From positions 82,474 through 146,473 of the forward strand of contig VKHL01000060.1 of the NCBI GenBank assembly GCA_015146655.1: a stretch of DNA of 64,000 nt. The letters are read 5' to 3'. This document shows, piece after piece, positions 30,501-48,402 of the stretch. The stretch is from Ochromonas danica. Lineage: Eukaryota; Sar; Chrysophyceae; Chromulinales; Chromulinaceae. Every line of letters starts with the position of its first letter. Within the stretch, counting starts at the first letter, position 1. The translations under genes were made by a program, and so were the position numbers. The notes under the pieces were generated by a model. The model worked only from the letters and a program-made list of their open reading frames with translations, searched no databases and was not told the DNA's origin.

Positions 30501-31978
30501 GTGGTAGAAGATGTGTTACTCTTCCTCGCACACCCTTCACTCAAGGTATAGCTAGTGTACATCATCTACCTTACCTAGTACTATACTGTATGAACTAATG
30601 GTGTTACCTCTCTCTCTATTGGATAGATTTGTGGTCGTGCAGCTGGATCATCATCTACCGCTGCAGGAGGAGGAGGAGGAGAGGAAGATGGTCTAGTAGA
30701 AGACTCTACTACCACTACCTCCTCCAATGCTAACATTGCGGGTAACACGAACACTGCCTTAACAGCTGCCAAGAATAAGGTAATTCACTAATACTACTAT
30801 GTAATTCACTACTAACTCTCTCCCCTCCTCCTCCTCCTGCTACATGTAGGTGTGGAAGTCTCTGACCTCTCAGCATCTTGTCGCACACACTCTCCCCGTG
30901 CTACTCTCTCTCAAACACATCCTAGAAAGTCGTCGTTCTCCTCTACAAGGACCTCTGCGAGACTACCTCCGCCACCTCCTTGTCACTCACAAGACAGAGG
31001 TGCAGCAGACGCTAGCTAGTGACCCCACACTCAAAGCAGAGCTAGAATATGATCTCAAGCAGTTGGAGAAGCAGCTCAGACAGAAGCACCAACAGCAGCT
31101 ACCCACTCCCTCTGTCCCATCAGGTAGGTCCCTGTTACCCCATCATAGCTTAGCTACCTCTCTAATTGATTTACTAATGATTCTGTTGGGTGATGACATT
31201 AGCTCGTAAGGTGATGGGAGGTAGTGCTACTAACAAGGCAGTACTTCCTCCTCCTCCTGCTATCTCTATAGCTGCTCCAACGGCTATGCTACCTCCTCCA
31301 TCCTCCATTAAGAAACCTTTGCTGAAAGATGATCGACTTGTTGCTTTACTGCGATCAAGTCAGAAGAAAGCATCTGTAGAGAAGCAGAGGAGGCAGCAGG
31401 TGGTGGAGCAGGAGGAGGAGGAGGAGGGTAACGATGAAGACGACCCCATGCTGCGCCTCACCCAGGACTACCCTCGCTCCCCTCCTCCTCCTGCTACTAC
31501 TACCTCTCTTTCTTCTTCCAGTAAAGAGAAAGATGTGGAAGGCAATGCTGACCATGTAGGCTTGAGGAGACGAAGAAGCTGGGGGGTAGTCGTCTCCTCA
31601 CTGACTCAGCTGCAGCAGCAGGAGGAGGAGGAGGTGGCGCAAGAGGATGTTGAGAATCTCTCTCCGCAAGGTAGTAATCGCAAGAAGAAAGACCATCGAA
31701 AGCGAAAGTCAAGAGTGAGGATAGCTGAGACCTCTACTATGGAGGAGCAGGAGGAGGAGGAGGAGAAGCCTAACAAGCGAGCGAAGTCTGTCCCTCAAGC
31801 TGCTCCTGCTCTTCTCAGCTTTCCCAAAACCTCTACGACTACCAATACCACTACCGCCACTACCGCCACTACCTTGGATGTAGAGGGTGATGTGAAGGCT
31901 AAGAAAGAGAGAGGTAGTGGTGGACGAAGAGTAGCTCTAGCGACAGCAGCTGCTAAGAAGCCTTCACTTCTCTTCTAA
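24575..31978 (+). CDS. NCAPD3: Condensin II complex subunit D3 (CAP-D3, HEAT-repeat)
   Basis: Seven exons: 24575-24875, 24973-25485, 25821-25925, 26002-30545, 30627-30779, 30850-31123 and 31203-31978. They join in frame to 2,221 aa (human 1,498). The CAP-D3 signature is clear: RNNALVVLGDLCVRYTHLVD, then YLDLLATSLNDPLPLVRRQA, SLFYRFLLLTLQE, and LVNDFLQEKLVKKYPYLYLS, preceded by LAFLTLGKYCLRDLQLARDY. HEAT-like helices continue on both sides. The extra length is mostly Ser/Thr/Gly/Asn low-complexity loops encoded by AGT, ACT and GGT runs. CAP-D3 is a non-SMC regulatory subunit of condensin II, acting in the nucleus on chromosome compaction. The C-terminus is basic and Glu/Lys-rich. The second intron is filled by a minisatellite. 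Confidence 0.88.
25486..25820. repeat. Minisatellite filling a condensin D3 intron
   Basis: Roughly nine tandem units of about 29-31 bp, each containing TATACTACTTTAACATGTCA. Two unit types alternate: one with ATATACACTATATAC, the other with ATACGCTGTATAC. The alternation gives a roughly 60-bp higher-order period. The array sits entirely between a GT donor and a CATAG acceptor. Confidence 0.92.
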
Positions 31979-32267
31979 TTAGACTAGTCTACACTTCTCT
32001 TGTATAGTAGTCTAAGTATCTCATTGTAATGACATTGTGGTGGTAGCTGGTAGTTAAACTAATTTGAATACGATAGTATAATATAATGGGCAAATATTCC
32101 ATGGAATTATCCATGGAATACTAGCTTTTTGTGTTTTCGCATATTCGTTTCGATCTTTCAGTTTCATCGGCGGCTTGGGGGTTGGGTTGTGAAAGAGAAG
32201 AAACTTTTCAGTTCTTTTTCAGTTCTCTTACAGTCTCTCTCATAGTATCACAATCAAATCCTAAGCC
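31979..32267. promoter_or_regulatory. Spacer and promoter of the Tctex dynein gene
   Basis: 289 bp with TTCCATGGAA at 32097-32106 and a second near-copy (ATCCATGGAA) ten bases later, about 160 bp before the Tctex start codon. A CT-rich stretch lies just upstream of the ATG. See the palindrome finding. Confidence 0.45.
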
Positions 32268-32890
32268 ATGGATCTCTCTGGACATCCTGTGATTGACATC
32301 GTCCTGCCCACCTATCGGATGGAGCCGGAAGAAAATGAAAGGTACTTGACCTCTCCTTACTATCATGTTGGATGATTTGAATTCTCTGATATCATTAGAT
32401 GAATTATTAGATTCTACTCATCGAAGGCACGGATAATTGCTGATAAGATCATCGCAGAAGAGCTTCGAGAAGCTGTCTATGATGAAGATGAAGCTAAGAC
32501 ATGGAGTTTGAATATCTCAGACAAGGTGCGAGAAGCTGTTGTAGGTAAGCCTAGATGACCTATTAGCTTCATCTCATAGTATAGGCTATAATGATGACAT
32601 GGCATGGAATGGCATGTGATGGGGTGATAGAGAGTTTGGGGAAGTCATCACGGTTCAAAGTAGTTGTTCAGACAACGATTGGTCAATTGAAAGATCAAGG
32701 AGTACGAGTAGCTTCGAGATGCTTGTGGGATCCAACTACAGATAACTATGCTGCTTGCTCTTTCTCAAATGTTAGCTATTCACTCTTCTTGTCTTTCTCT
32801 TGTTTTGATCTAAAATATGCTTGTGATATTATATATGGGTAGACATCGTTATTCTGCTCTGTGCTGGTCTTTGCTCTTTACACTGACTAG
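32268..32890 (+). CDS. Tctex1-type dynein light chain
   Basis: Four exons: 32268-32341, 32411-32544, 32631-32770 and 32843-32890, in frame, 131 aa. Family text is rebuilt across splices: a TYRMEPEENER lead, FYSSKARIIADKIIAEELRE, then FKVVVQTTIGQLKDQGVRVA, SRCLWDPTTDNYAACSFSN, and TSLFCSVLVFALYTD. The GVRVxSRCLWDPxxDNYA block is diagnostic of the DYNLT/TCTEX1D group. These light chains bind dynein intermediate chains and cargo, in cytoplasmic dynein, IFT dynein or axonemal arms. The long N-terminal lead resembles the TCTEX1D/DYNLT2-type proteins linked with cilia. The first exon could use an earlier AG, but that creates an immediate stop. Confidence 0.92.
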
Positions 32891-33502
32891 AAGCAAGAGG
32901 GAACTGTTATCAAGACTGAGAGAGATGGATCAAAGGCGGACGATATCAATGACAATGGCAATGGCAATGGCTTTGGGAACTTCTTAGACACTTGAGCTAG
33001 TAGTAGTTGTTAGAGAATAATGATGTGTTGAGTCGTTGTTAAGGTATCGAAAGCTCAGGGGCTGTGTGTACTTCATTTAATAGTAAACTCTAGTGTGTGA
33101 TTTCGATGACTTGTGTTTCAATCTCTTCGCCATCATTCTTCGCTTCAAAACGAATAGTCTGTAACAACTGTAGACAGCTCAAGTGGTTTGCTTGTCCTTG
33201 CTGCCTATTTCCAGGGCCTCTCTGTAATGTATAGTCTTTGCTTAGGCTGCAATCTCTTTTCTTCACACATGTTTGCTGGATACAAGGTGCGGCGACAATG
33301 ACATTGATATCTCAATTATGCAAATACTTGAAGCACAAGTCATTTTGTTGTTTGCAGAACATTGCTTTCATTTCAATTAAGAGAGCAAGTATAAAACTGC
33401 TGATATCATTATTGTTCGATGGAGTGTATTTGAAAGGGAAGAGAAGGAAACAATACAACTTATCAAGGACAACATATAGATCTATATACATCACATACAA
33501 AT
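32891..33502. other. Spacer between converging genes, no gene seen
   Basis: Holds the 3' flanks of the Tctex gene and of the disordered protein that ends at 33503. Short open frames on both strands have no family features. Confidence 0.4.
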
Positions 33503-36500
33503 TCACCATTCTGAAAGATCATCTTCATCTTTGAAGCGATCTTTGATTTGAGTGTTCTCCCGGACACCATTCCTCAAGTATTGACGAACACGTTGCTCCA
33601 TTTGATATTCTGCTTCAGGGTCACGACTATATCGCGCTTCCAGTTGTTTTCGAAGTCGATCGATGCCCTCTTTCACCGTTGCTGAGGGATTGGGAGGTAT
33701 AATTTTCGTTCGACCACTGTCACCCACTATTGAAGCAGAAGGATAGAAAGATTCATCGCCACTGTCGTAGAAAGTTGATCCGTCATCATCATTCATCATA
33801 CCATCTATGCTATCACCATAGAGCTGATAGTTTGCCTTACTCTCACCGTCTGGGGAGCCATGGGAAGTGGGAGAAGCTGTCCGATTGAAATACTCTTGAT
33901 ATTGATCATGAATAGGAGACTGGACCTTTTGCAAGAAATCCAAGATTTCATCTCTCATATCAAGTTTGGGTCCGCTTTTCAAAGAAGGAGAGATATATGA
34001 AGTGGTTTGTAAATTCTGAGAAGACTTCACGCGCTTGCTTGAGCCAGACGATTTATCTGATGCCTTGGCATCATCTTCCACCAAGGAGCTTTCAGTAGTA
34101 GAAACAGCAGGTTGTTTGCTTTGAGCAGTTTGATCATTGGTGGAGGGCAATTGGGCATTCGAAGCATTGTAATTGGTGAAAAAGGAAGACTCGGTAGTCT
34201 TATCCGCTTCATGTCCCATAAGAAAAGTCATATATTCACTCATAACAGGACTGTCATTGTCATCAGATCCTTTCTCACCATCTTGATCTTGATCACCTTC
34301 ATCTTCGAAAGGATTTCCCTCAAACTGAAGGAGCGGGAGAATCTTCTTGTCCTTCAGAGCATTTCTTGAAAACGTTTTTGTCCTCAATACTAAACCTGGT
34401 TGAAGGAGATCTGCAGTATGTACAAGCAGTGCCGAGGAACTCTTGTTTCCGTCAATAAGCACCTCAGATATTCCTTCTGTTTCTTCTTTTGGCTCCGTCA
34501 GATCTTCCTCGTATTCCAAAGCATTGCCCAAGTTTAGCAAGCTCTCGCGTTCCTCCAAAGGTTTGTCAACATCAGGAGGTAGGAAGATTACGGCTTCAGT
34601 ACCACTTCGCGCGTTGTGAACTTGAATATTAGCCAAGTGTCGTTCGCTGAACACCTCCTCATCAAAAGGTCTCCGCTTATGTGTTCGAGGCTGACTGGAA
34701 GGAATATCCATTGGTGTCACAAAGGATGTGGTTGAATGTTGATATACTGGGTCTTTAGGAGAACTGTTCAGGCCATTATTGGGCAGTTCAAGCAAAGGGT
34801 TTGTCCCAGTTTTAGGATCCGTATTTAGAAATGTGCGCATAAACTCTTGTGCTTGTGGAGTGAGCACTGAAAGATAGTCCACCATCAAACTATTCTCTGT
34901 GTTATATACTGGATGAATAACATCACTGTGTAATAATAAGTCCTCTTTTGTTTTCGGTTTCGAAATCACCATCAATCCAGTCTGTTCCTCGAGCGTTTGA
35001 AAGTCTGAAGAACCTAAAATCTTCTTCGCAGCCACTGGAGAGGTGGAAGTGGTCTTCCGGATGGAAGGCAATTTCGTGTCTCCCAGAATATAGGAGGCGC
35101 GTCCTTGTGGCATAGACTGCGCGAGTTGTTGAACAGGAGACAGGTCGAGAAGGGGCAACGATCCTACCATGGATGGCTTCGAGGGCGTGTTAGCTTGACT
35201 AGAACTATTTTGCTCATTTCTAAAACTCGCAAAATAACTATCATGAGAAGAATCCGAACGATCGCTTCGTATACTGTTTCTTCTACTAGTCGCACCAGTA
35301 TTTGGCGCCGTTGAAGTATTACTGTACGGTCGGACGATCTGTTGTTGCAGCAGTCTTTGAAGCTCTTCTTCAGGAACTGGCTTAGAGGTTAGATCGGCTT
35401 TGATCAGGTTGTCTCCAAATAGAGACTGCAAAGTCAACGGCTCTGGAGCTTTTGGTGGTGGAGGACGAGGCTTCTCGGGTGCGGGCACAAAGGTCCATTT
35501 CTTCACCAAATCATCAATGGATTTCGTAATGGTTCTTCCATTCTCAGCCAACTTTAGAGAAGGGATATGATATAACGACGCAGGAGGGGTTTGTATAGCA
35601 GTACCATTATCGCTATTCAACTCGCTATTTCCTTCAGGAATTGTCTCAAACCTTGCCGCAGCCTTAGCACTATCCAATGAACGAAGAAGAGTTGCGTGAT
35701 TTTCTCCATCAACGCTTCCTCTTAAAGCATGAGGACGAAAACGAGTAAAAGTAGACGCCAAAAGAGGACGTTCCACCAGAGCTGAATTCGTGCTCTCCAA
35801 AGGAGCTTTCTGTCCCAACACCTCTTGTGGATCACTGGCTTCAATGTCCTCAGATACTTCACTTTTCCCGCTCTTCTTACTCAAACCAGTGAGGAAATAG
35901 AAATTGGAAGAAATAGTAGAGAGAGCAGTCTCATTGGCAGGGATCAACTCTGGCGATGACTTCTTTTTCGTGGAGAGAGTCATTTGCTTTGATGCTAACT
36001 TCATAGAGACAATCGCTTGTTTGGACTCATTAACAATCTGTTCTGTTGGCAACGAATGAGTTGAAGCCAGCGATTTGATAGAACGCAATGTATTCTTGGC
36101 ACGATGATTCTGCATGAAGGAACGATGTGCATCCAAAGGAGATTGAAATTGTTTCGGGTGTGGTTGAATTAGACTTGCTTCTTCTTCAATTTCCGTTCCT
36201 GTTTGTGTATGTCCATCATTAGTTTCTTCATATTCTTCCACTTCTTTAACAGAGTGGTTGTCATTGAAAAAGTAGCTATTGGGCATGATATTCTTGAGAG
36301 GTTGTTGTTGTTGTATTTGTTGCTTTTGATTGTGTTTTGAAGACAAGGTTTCCTTGTGTAGATCTAATCGCACAGAAGGATTCGAGGCATGTGAGATCTT
36401 TGAAAAGCTATTTTGATCATCACCATAATCTTCTCCATTATTATCATCATCATAGGAGAACATTTCATAAGGTGAAGAAGCAGAGGGTTTGAATGATGAT

Positions 36501-36931
36501 GATAACGATGACTTCAAATCAGGACTACTTCCATAGTTAGAAGCAATATTTAAAGTACTTGATTTATGACTAAATTTAACTGCTAGATCTTTCATTGCTA
36601 ATTTTTGTCGAACATTTAAATCGATTTCAGGCAAGGTCTCTGTGCCTGTTCCACTACCCCCACTCCCACTACCCCCATTACTATTCTTATTCATCTTCCC
36701 TGAAGTCTCCTTAGGAATCAAATAATTCCCAGGAGAATTAAGAGAATTAACATTCCCAAGGTTTTTCTGAGTTGTCTTCTCATCACTGAAGGAGACTCTC
36801 TTACTACTTGAACTATTCTGATTGCTACGAGGATAACTCTTATTGGGAGTTTGATTCTGATGACTGACTGCTCCTCGATTCAGTGGCTCAGCTGTGAAGA
36901 TATTATGACGAGCATGAACTGAAGATAGCAT
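33503..36931 (-). CDS. Large disordered protein with PP1-docking motif
   Basis: A single-exon protein of 1,142 aa from the first ATG (MLSSVHARHNIF). I do not recognise the family. Most of it is Ser/Thr/Asn/Pro-rich and looks disordered. Near the N-terminus is KRVSFSDEK, an excellent RVxF-type docking site for protein phosphatase 1. Other blocks that look structured or conserved are VRQKLAMKDLAVKFSHKSST, a Pro-rich APEKPRPPPPKAPEPLTLQS, MRDEILDFLQKVQ followed by YQEYFNRTASP, and a charged C-terminal helix (EGIDRLRKQLEARYSRDPEA, then YQMEQRVRQYL) before an acidic end. Many SP/TP sites suggest kinase regulation. A scaffold or PP1-regulatory role is inference only. Confidence 0.7.
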   Translation of the reverse strand: MLSSVHARHNIFTAEPLNRGAVSHQNQTPNKSYPRSNQNSSSSKRVSFSDEKTTQKNLGNVNSLNSPGNYLIPKETSGKMNKNSNGGSGSGGSGTGTETLPEIDLNVRQKLAMKDLAVKFSHKSSTLNIASNYGSSPDLKSSLSSSFKPSASSPYEMFSYDDDNNGEDYGDDQNSFSKISHASNPSVRLDLHKETLSSKHNQKQQIQQQQPLKNIMPNSYFFNDNHSVKEVEEYEETNDGHTQTGTEIEEEASLIQPHPKQFQSPLDAHRSFMQNHRAKNTLRSIKSLASTHSLPTEQIVNESKQAIVSMKLASKQMTLSTKKKSSPELIPANETALSTISSNFYFLTGLSKKSGKSEVSEDIEASDPQEVLGQKAPLESTNSALVERPLLASTFTRFRPHALRGSVDGENHATLLRSLDSAKAAARFETIPEGNSELNSDNGTAIQTPPASLYHIPSLKLAENGRTITKSIDDLVKKWTFVPAPEKPRPPPPKAPEPLTLQSLFGDNLIKADLTSKPVPEEELQRLLQQQIVRPYSNTSTAPNTGATSRRNSIRSDRSDSSHDSYFASFRNEQNSSSQANTPSKPSMVGSLPLLDLSPVQQLAQSMPQGRASYILGDTKLPSIRKTTSTSPVAAKKILGSSDFQTLEEQTGLMVISKPKTKEDLLLHSDVIHPVYNTENSLMVDYLSVLTPQAQEFMRTFLNTDPKTGTNPLLELPNNGLNSSPKDPVYQHSTTSFVTPMDIPSSQPRTHKRRPFDEEVFSERHLANIQVHNARSGTEAVIFLPPDVDKPLEERESLLNLGNALEYEEDLTEPKEETEGISEVLIDGNKSSSALLVHTADLLQPGLVLRTKTFSRNALKDKKILPLLQFEGNPFEDEGDQDQDGEKGSDDNDSPVMSEYMTFLMGHEADKTTESSFFTNYNASNAQLPSTNDQTAQSKQPAVSTTESSLVEDDAKASDKSSGSSKRVKSSQNLQTTSYISPSLKSGPKLDMRDEILDFLQKVQSPIHDQYQEYFNRTASPTSHGSPDGESKANYQLYGDSIDGMMNDDDGSTFYDSGDESFYPSASIVGDSGRTKIIPPNPSATVKEGIDRLRKQLEARYSRDPEAEYQMEQRVRQYLRNGVRENTQIKDRFKDEDDLSEW

Positions 36932-37169
36932 ATTTTTCAGTTCTTCAAAGAAGGAAAGAAACTGAATAAACAAGCAATAAACAAGAAACCTTCACTTCTT
37001 CTATTCTCTCTTTTCTTTTCATTCTCTCTGAACGGTTTATGATAAACGCAGTATCTGGAAGAAACATCCGTTTTTCTGAGTCCATTCCGTTACACAAACC
37101 CTTTCACCACGCTTATTTAACCCCCTACACTACTCACACACCCGTCCTACACGCAGGTCGAAAGTCCAG
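36932..37169. promoter_or_regulatory. Upstream region of the PP1-docking protein gene
   Basis: Pyrimidine-rich sequence upstream of the minus-strand start, running into the transposon-remnant region. No clear elements. Confidence 0.35.
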
Positions 37170-38895
37170 TTTTTCTGCAAAAGTAAAGTACTAAAGTCCA
37201 CTTTTACAGCCACTTTTCCTCTGCGGCCGCTACACGCCATTTCCAGTTTCTGCGCAAAAGTACAAAAGTAAAAGTACATTCATTCACCATTGGAAGAATA
37301 TGGACGAAGACAGCGCAGACATCGATGAGTATCAGGACCCATTAGATTTCTTGGATGCGTTTGCTTGCTTGGACGATGAAATAGTATGCCTATTTGCCTC
37401 CTGTTTGCCTGTCTAAGCACTCCAACGTCTGAAACACTTTTATGGGAATGATATGGAGCGCTCTTCGCCCTGTAGGTGTAGCGCAACATGCAAATATTCC
37501 ACCATTCAACATCCTTGCTGCTGGTGCTACGTAGCCGAAGACACCACAATACATTTACATTTACATACATGCCTTTTGTACGTGGTACAAGTGGTGCAGT
37601 GGTGATTCCATCAGCATTGTTTGCACAAAATGTAACAGAAGAACAAATGATGTACAATATGAAAAGATAGCGTGAACATACTACAAATCTCATGTTACGA
37701 GAAGAAGACTGGACTACAGTAAGTCTTCAACATTATTTGTAACCAGGCGTAGAAGAACCCTTGACGCGCTTGGGTGATTGAATACCAATCTCCTCAACCT
37801 TATCTTATTGGTCGTTATTGTTCGCGTCCTCCTCTGCTGACACGTCCATTACTTCTATAAGCTTCAATCGCGCCGGCTCTTTCTCTTTCGCAGTCTTAAA
37901 AATGGCTTCCACTAAAGCTGGTTCCCTCATCACTTTGATGGTGGTGGAGTGCCCTCGTTCCGACCGGAGTAATTAAGACTCTTCTCAAGACTCTGTCAAA
38001 GATTTTGGAACTTTCTCCACAGGCAATTGAAATGCTGACTGCCGTGAAGCTGGCCTTTACTGGGGTCCATCGATGCAAGTTCTGGCCATCTCTGCGTGAA
38101 AGGGTTCACGTACAATTGAGCTTCCTCGTTTGCCATGTCGGAAAGCTCCTGAAGCATGTCATCCCGCTGCACCACAGGGGTCTTGCCCTCATCATACATA
38201 GCGATGCTGTTCTCCTTGTCGATGGAGGACGAGGCCTTCAACAGTTGAGCGGTGAACTTGGGGTCTGCTGCCAGGATGTGAGCTAGTAGCGCAACAGCTA
38301 GTAGCGTTCTTTCCCGGCAGCCTCCACTGCTGCTTCGTCAACAAGGTCCATAATAGTTGTTGACTTGTGATGCTGTGCCTTGGAAGACTTTAGCATTGTC
38401 TTCAGGGCTTCCACGCACTTCACATCTAATGTATTGAACGTTTCCTCGATGTCGCTCTTGAGGGGCTTGAAGATGGCCTGCATATAGTCAGCCATTGGAT
38501 GGTTTATCGTTGGATGGGTGTCACCAAGGAACTTCTCACCATACAGGAATCCGAGTGCCCTGTTACCAGTCAGAGATCGGTGCCACCAATGTTTCCCAGT
38601 GGGCAGACTCTCGATTGCGTGATATACGTCTTCTCCAGTCGAACACTAGGCCAGTTTCTCTCGAAGAAAGGAGTGGTCCTAGGGCACCTCGTTTTCACCT
38701 TCTTTTTTCACGGGGAGGCGGCTTGTAGCCCCTCCCCCGACAAAATCCTTGCTCTGACAGTCCATGGTTGACTTATAATAAAGCAAAGAAGCACCCTAGC
38801 CACTTTTAATGGTACCGAAAGAAAGTCCTTCGAAAGTACAAAAGTGGCTGTGTCTTTTGTACTTTAGAACGGACTTTTTTTGGAAATCGGACTTT
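37170..38895. mobile_element. Degenerate DNA-transposon-like remnant
   Basis: Both flanks carry related, oppositely oriented sequence: ACAGCCACTTTT near 37206 and AAAAGTGGCTGT near 38840, each next to AAAGTAC/GTACTTT and AAAGTCC/GGACTTT motifs. The right flank includes a perfect 12-bp hairpin stem (AAAGTACAAAAG 38833-38844, CTTTTGTACTTT 38854-38865). Inside, minus-strand coding-like stretches survive at 38298-38495 (ADYMQAIFKPLKSDIEETF) and 37896-38280 (AHILAADPKFTAQLLKA, then NPFTQRWPEL), with a frame break between them. A plus-strand acidic start with a GT splice donor lies at 37294. No catalytic triad is visible, so the superfamily is unknown. A captured host gene is possible. Confidence 0.4.
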
Positions 38896-38913
38896 TTAGT
38901 TTTGTGACAGGGT

Positions 38914-39071
38914 GTACAACTTTTTTCGTTTTTCGGAGTTTCGGACGCGTTTCTGTAAAGTTAAAGGGGGTAGATTAGAAGACAAGGTCAGAAACGCGCT
39001 TTTGTCAACTTAATACCCCTTTAACATTACAGAAACGCATCCGAAACTCCGAAAAACAAAAAAAGTTGTAC
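38914..39071. mobile_element. 158-bp palindromic MITE
   Basis: The terminal inverted repeats are about 57 bp each (38914-38970 and 39015-39071), starting GTACAACTTTTT and ending AAAAAGTTGTAC. Only about three mismatches separate the arms over their length, around a 44-bp centre. The short length, long near-perfect arms and lack of coding capacity fit a miniature inverted-repeat transposable element. High arm identity suggests a fairly recent insertion or selection on the fold. Confidence 0.8.
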
Positions 39072-39239
39072 AGGACCAGGCCAAAACAACCGTGTTCACT
39101 GCTGAGGGCGGATTTTGAAACTCTGGCGTTTGGGACAGGCCACCTTCTCTCTCCTTGCAAACCAAAAGTGAAGTCGGAAGTCAACGTTCCAAGCCGTGAA
39201 GTTAACCCTACAAATTGCAAATCCATTTTTGATTCTTTT

Positions 39240-39840
39240 TAATAATAACAACAAAGGTCTTCTTTTTAATAATAAGCATAAATATTAACAGTTTTTTAAT
39301 TTGTTTGAGGAAGTAGTAGGCGATCTTCTTCAGTAGCTTTAAACTGCAGTCATGGTTGTCCTCATCAAGTTCTCCATGATGTAGGCAGTTGCATTCGTTC
39401 AGAAAAACCCTGAGCACTGTCACCATCAGCATGATCTTCTGGCATTGTGGTAGCCTCCTCCATTCCAAAGTCGATGCAGCACATGTTGTGCAATTCTGCA
39501 CACACTCTGATCACCTTTGCCCATCTGGTATGCTCACAGATATATATAAATAATATATGACCCACCTTGCGACCAACAACAAACCGAACGCTCTTTCTAT
39601 GCACTATCACATAGCAGAAATGTGATAGTTAAAGGAGTCTTTCCAAGGCCCCAAACCTGTCCCGCCATATGGAGACAAAACGGACTCTGTGGCGGTCAGA
39701 GCTTCATCAGAAATATAAAAGTACTGCGTTGGAAGTATTCCTGGTTGGATTACCTCGAGATAGATATCGCTCCACTTCCAAGCCAAATTGTCGTTCGTTC
39801 CTCCAGGGCTACTACGAACCGACATCGTCAAGAAACGGCA
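39240..39840 (-). pseudogene. Second Harbinger-type transposase fragment (broken)
   Basis: On the minus strand, 39831-39607 encodes YFYISDEALTATESVLSPYG followed by GLGPWKDSFNYHISAM. This is the second catalytic block and following strand of a DDE_Tnp_4 protein, with the Asp present in SDEAL. Stops follow directly, and the continuation CIERAFGLL, with the third acidic residue, lies in the next stretch. Then 39600-39365 encodes TRWAKVIRVCAELHNMCCID, the C-terminal helix. Several stops and frame shifts break it, and the N-terminal half is missing. It belongs to a different Harbinger lineage from the element at 0.9-2.9 kb: its second block reads DEAL, not NDRY. Confidence 0.75.
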
Positions 39841-40506
39841 CTCATGGTCAACTAATTCTCAATGATCTCGTCAATAATATCATCATCAACACATAGAGGA
39901 ATGTCCATTTTCTCACAAATATCTCAGACGGATTCATTGTTCAGTATTGGTAATTGGCAAATTGCAACGAGAGAAGAAGACGGAAACGGTGGATTTTGCA
40001 ACGAGGGAAGGCATGAATTTCGTTTCCACCACTGTTTTCTAGTTTTCGTGTCCATCGTTGGCATCATAACTGCATCCTAGAGTTCAGGATTGTTTCTGAC
40101 ATATTCCATATGATATCGTATATAATAATATACGGTTGAGCAATCTCAGCAAATTATCCATATAAACTGAACCAGGGAGATTGCATTAAATAATATGCCG
40201 AATTATTTAATGTAAGGGAGAATTTGTTAACTTAAAGAATTAAGCTGTTATATTATGCATCGATGACTTTCGTTAACAATCGCGTTTATGCCATACAAAC
40301 ATGTTCGGCTAACAATATGCAATCTACAGCAGTAGACTAGTACTAGACTATCGTAGTAGACTATACTACAGTGTAGACTACATGCAAACAGGAGAGTAAT
40401 GCTTCTCCATACATTGGCTATAATTGCCAAGATATAATACAACAACAACAACAACAAGAAGATAACAAAAAGTAGCCGTTGTTGGCCACTACTACTACAA
40501 CTACCA
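39841..40506. other. AT-rich spacer with hairpin-forming sequence
   Basis: Includes an 11-bp hairpin stem (CATTAAATAAT 40184-40194, ATTATTTAATG 40202-40212, 7-nt loop) and other short palindromes (CATATGATATCG, CCGTATATTATTATATACG-like, 40107-40135). These resemble MITE or transposon-end sequence next to the Harbinger fragment. The 3' flank of the ABCC gene begins about 40250. Confidence 0.45.
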
Positions 40507-47982
<7,476 letters not shown>

Positions 47983-48402
47983 CTCAATCTGATGATGAAT
48001 GATGAAATGTCACCAATAACGTCTTCTTCTGTGTTGGCGTATCTTTCACAATGTTGTTGTCAAGATTTGCATGCAAGACTGAAAACAAAATTCACTGACG
48101 GCGGACTGCTGGGAGAGCGGGGCTGGTGAACTGTCGCCAAACTGCCAAATTCTGGAACTCTGCAAGAACCCAGAATCTGGGAGTCTAGAAATTAGGCCTG
48201 GCCTGACTTAGTCTACAGTAGTGAGTAGTTTAAGGGGTAGACTAAGCAGGGCCAAAGCATTACTAATATCAGGTAGTTTTCAGAGCGAGGAAAGGAGATT
48301 ACCTGGATTACCTTCCGAATGATACAGCAGATCGCACTGCTTGCTTTGTTACCCTTGACCTTCTCCTTCACCTACAGTACCTCTCTCACTTGCAGTAGTC
48401 CA
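47983..48402. promoter_or_regulatory. Upstream region of the ABCC gene
   Basis: About 420 bp of unique sequence between the ABCC start codon and the satellite. The ABCC promoter is expected here. Several TAGTCTAGACT-type short repeats occur near 48180-48245. No other gene is seen. Confidence 0.4.

Noticed and set aside
37280-40250. Retroelement or virus-like origin for the repeat-rich region
   Set aside because: I saw no reverse transcriptase, integrase, capsid or long terminal repeats. The recognisable parts are DNA-transposon type.
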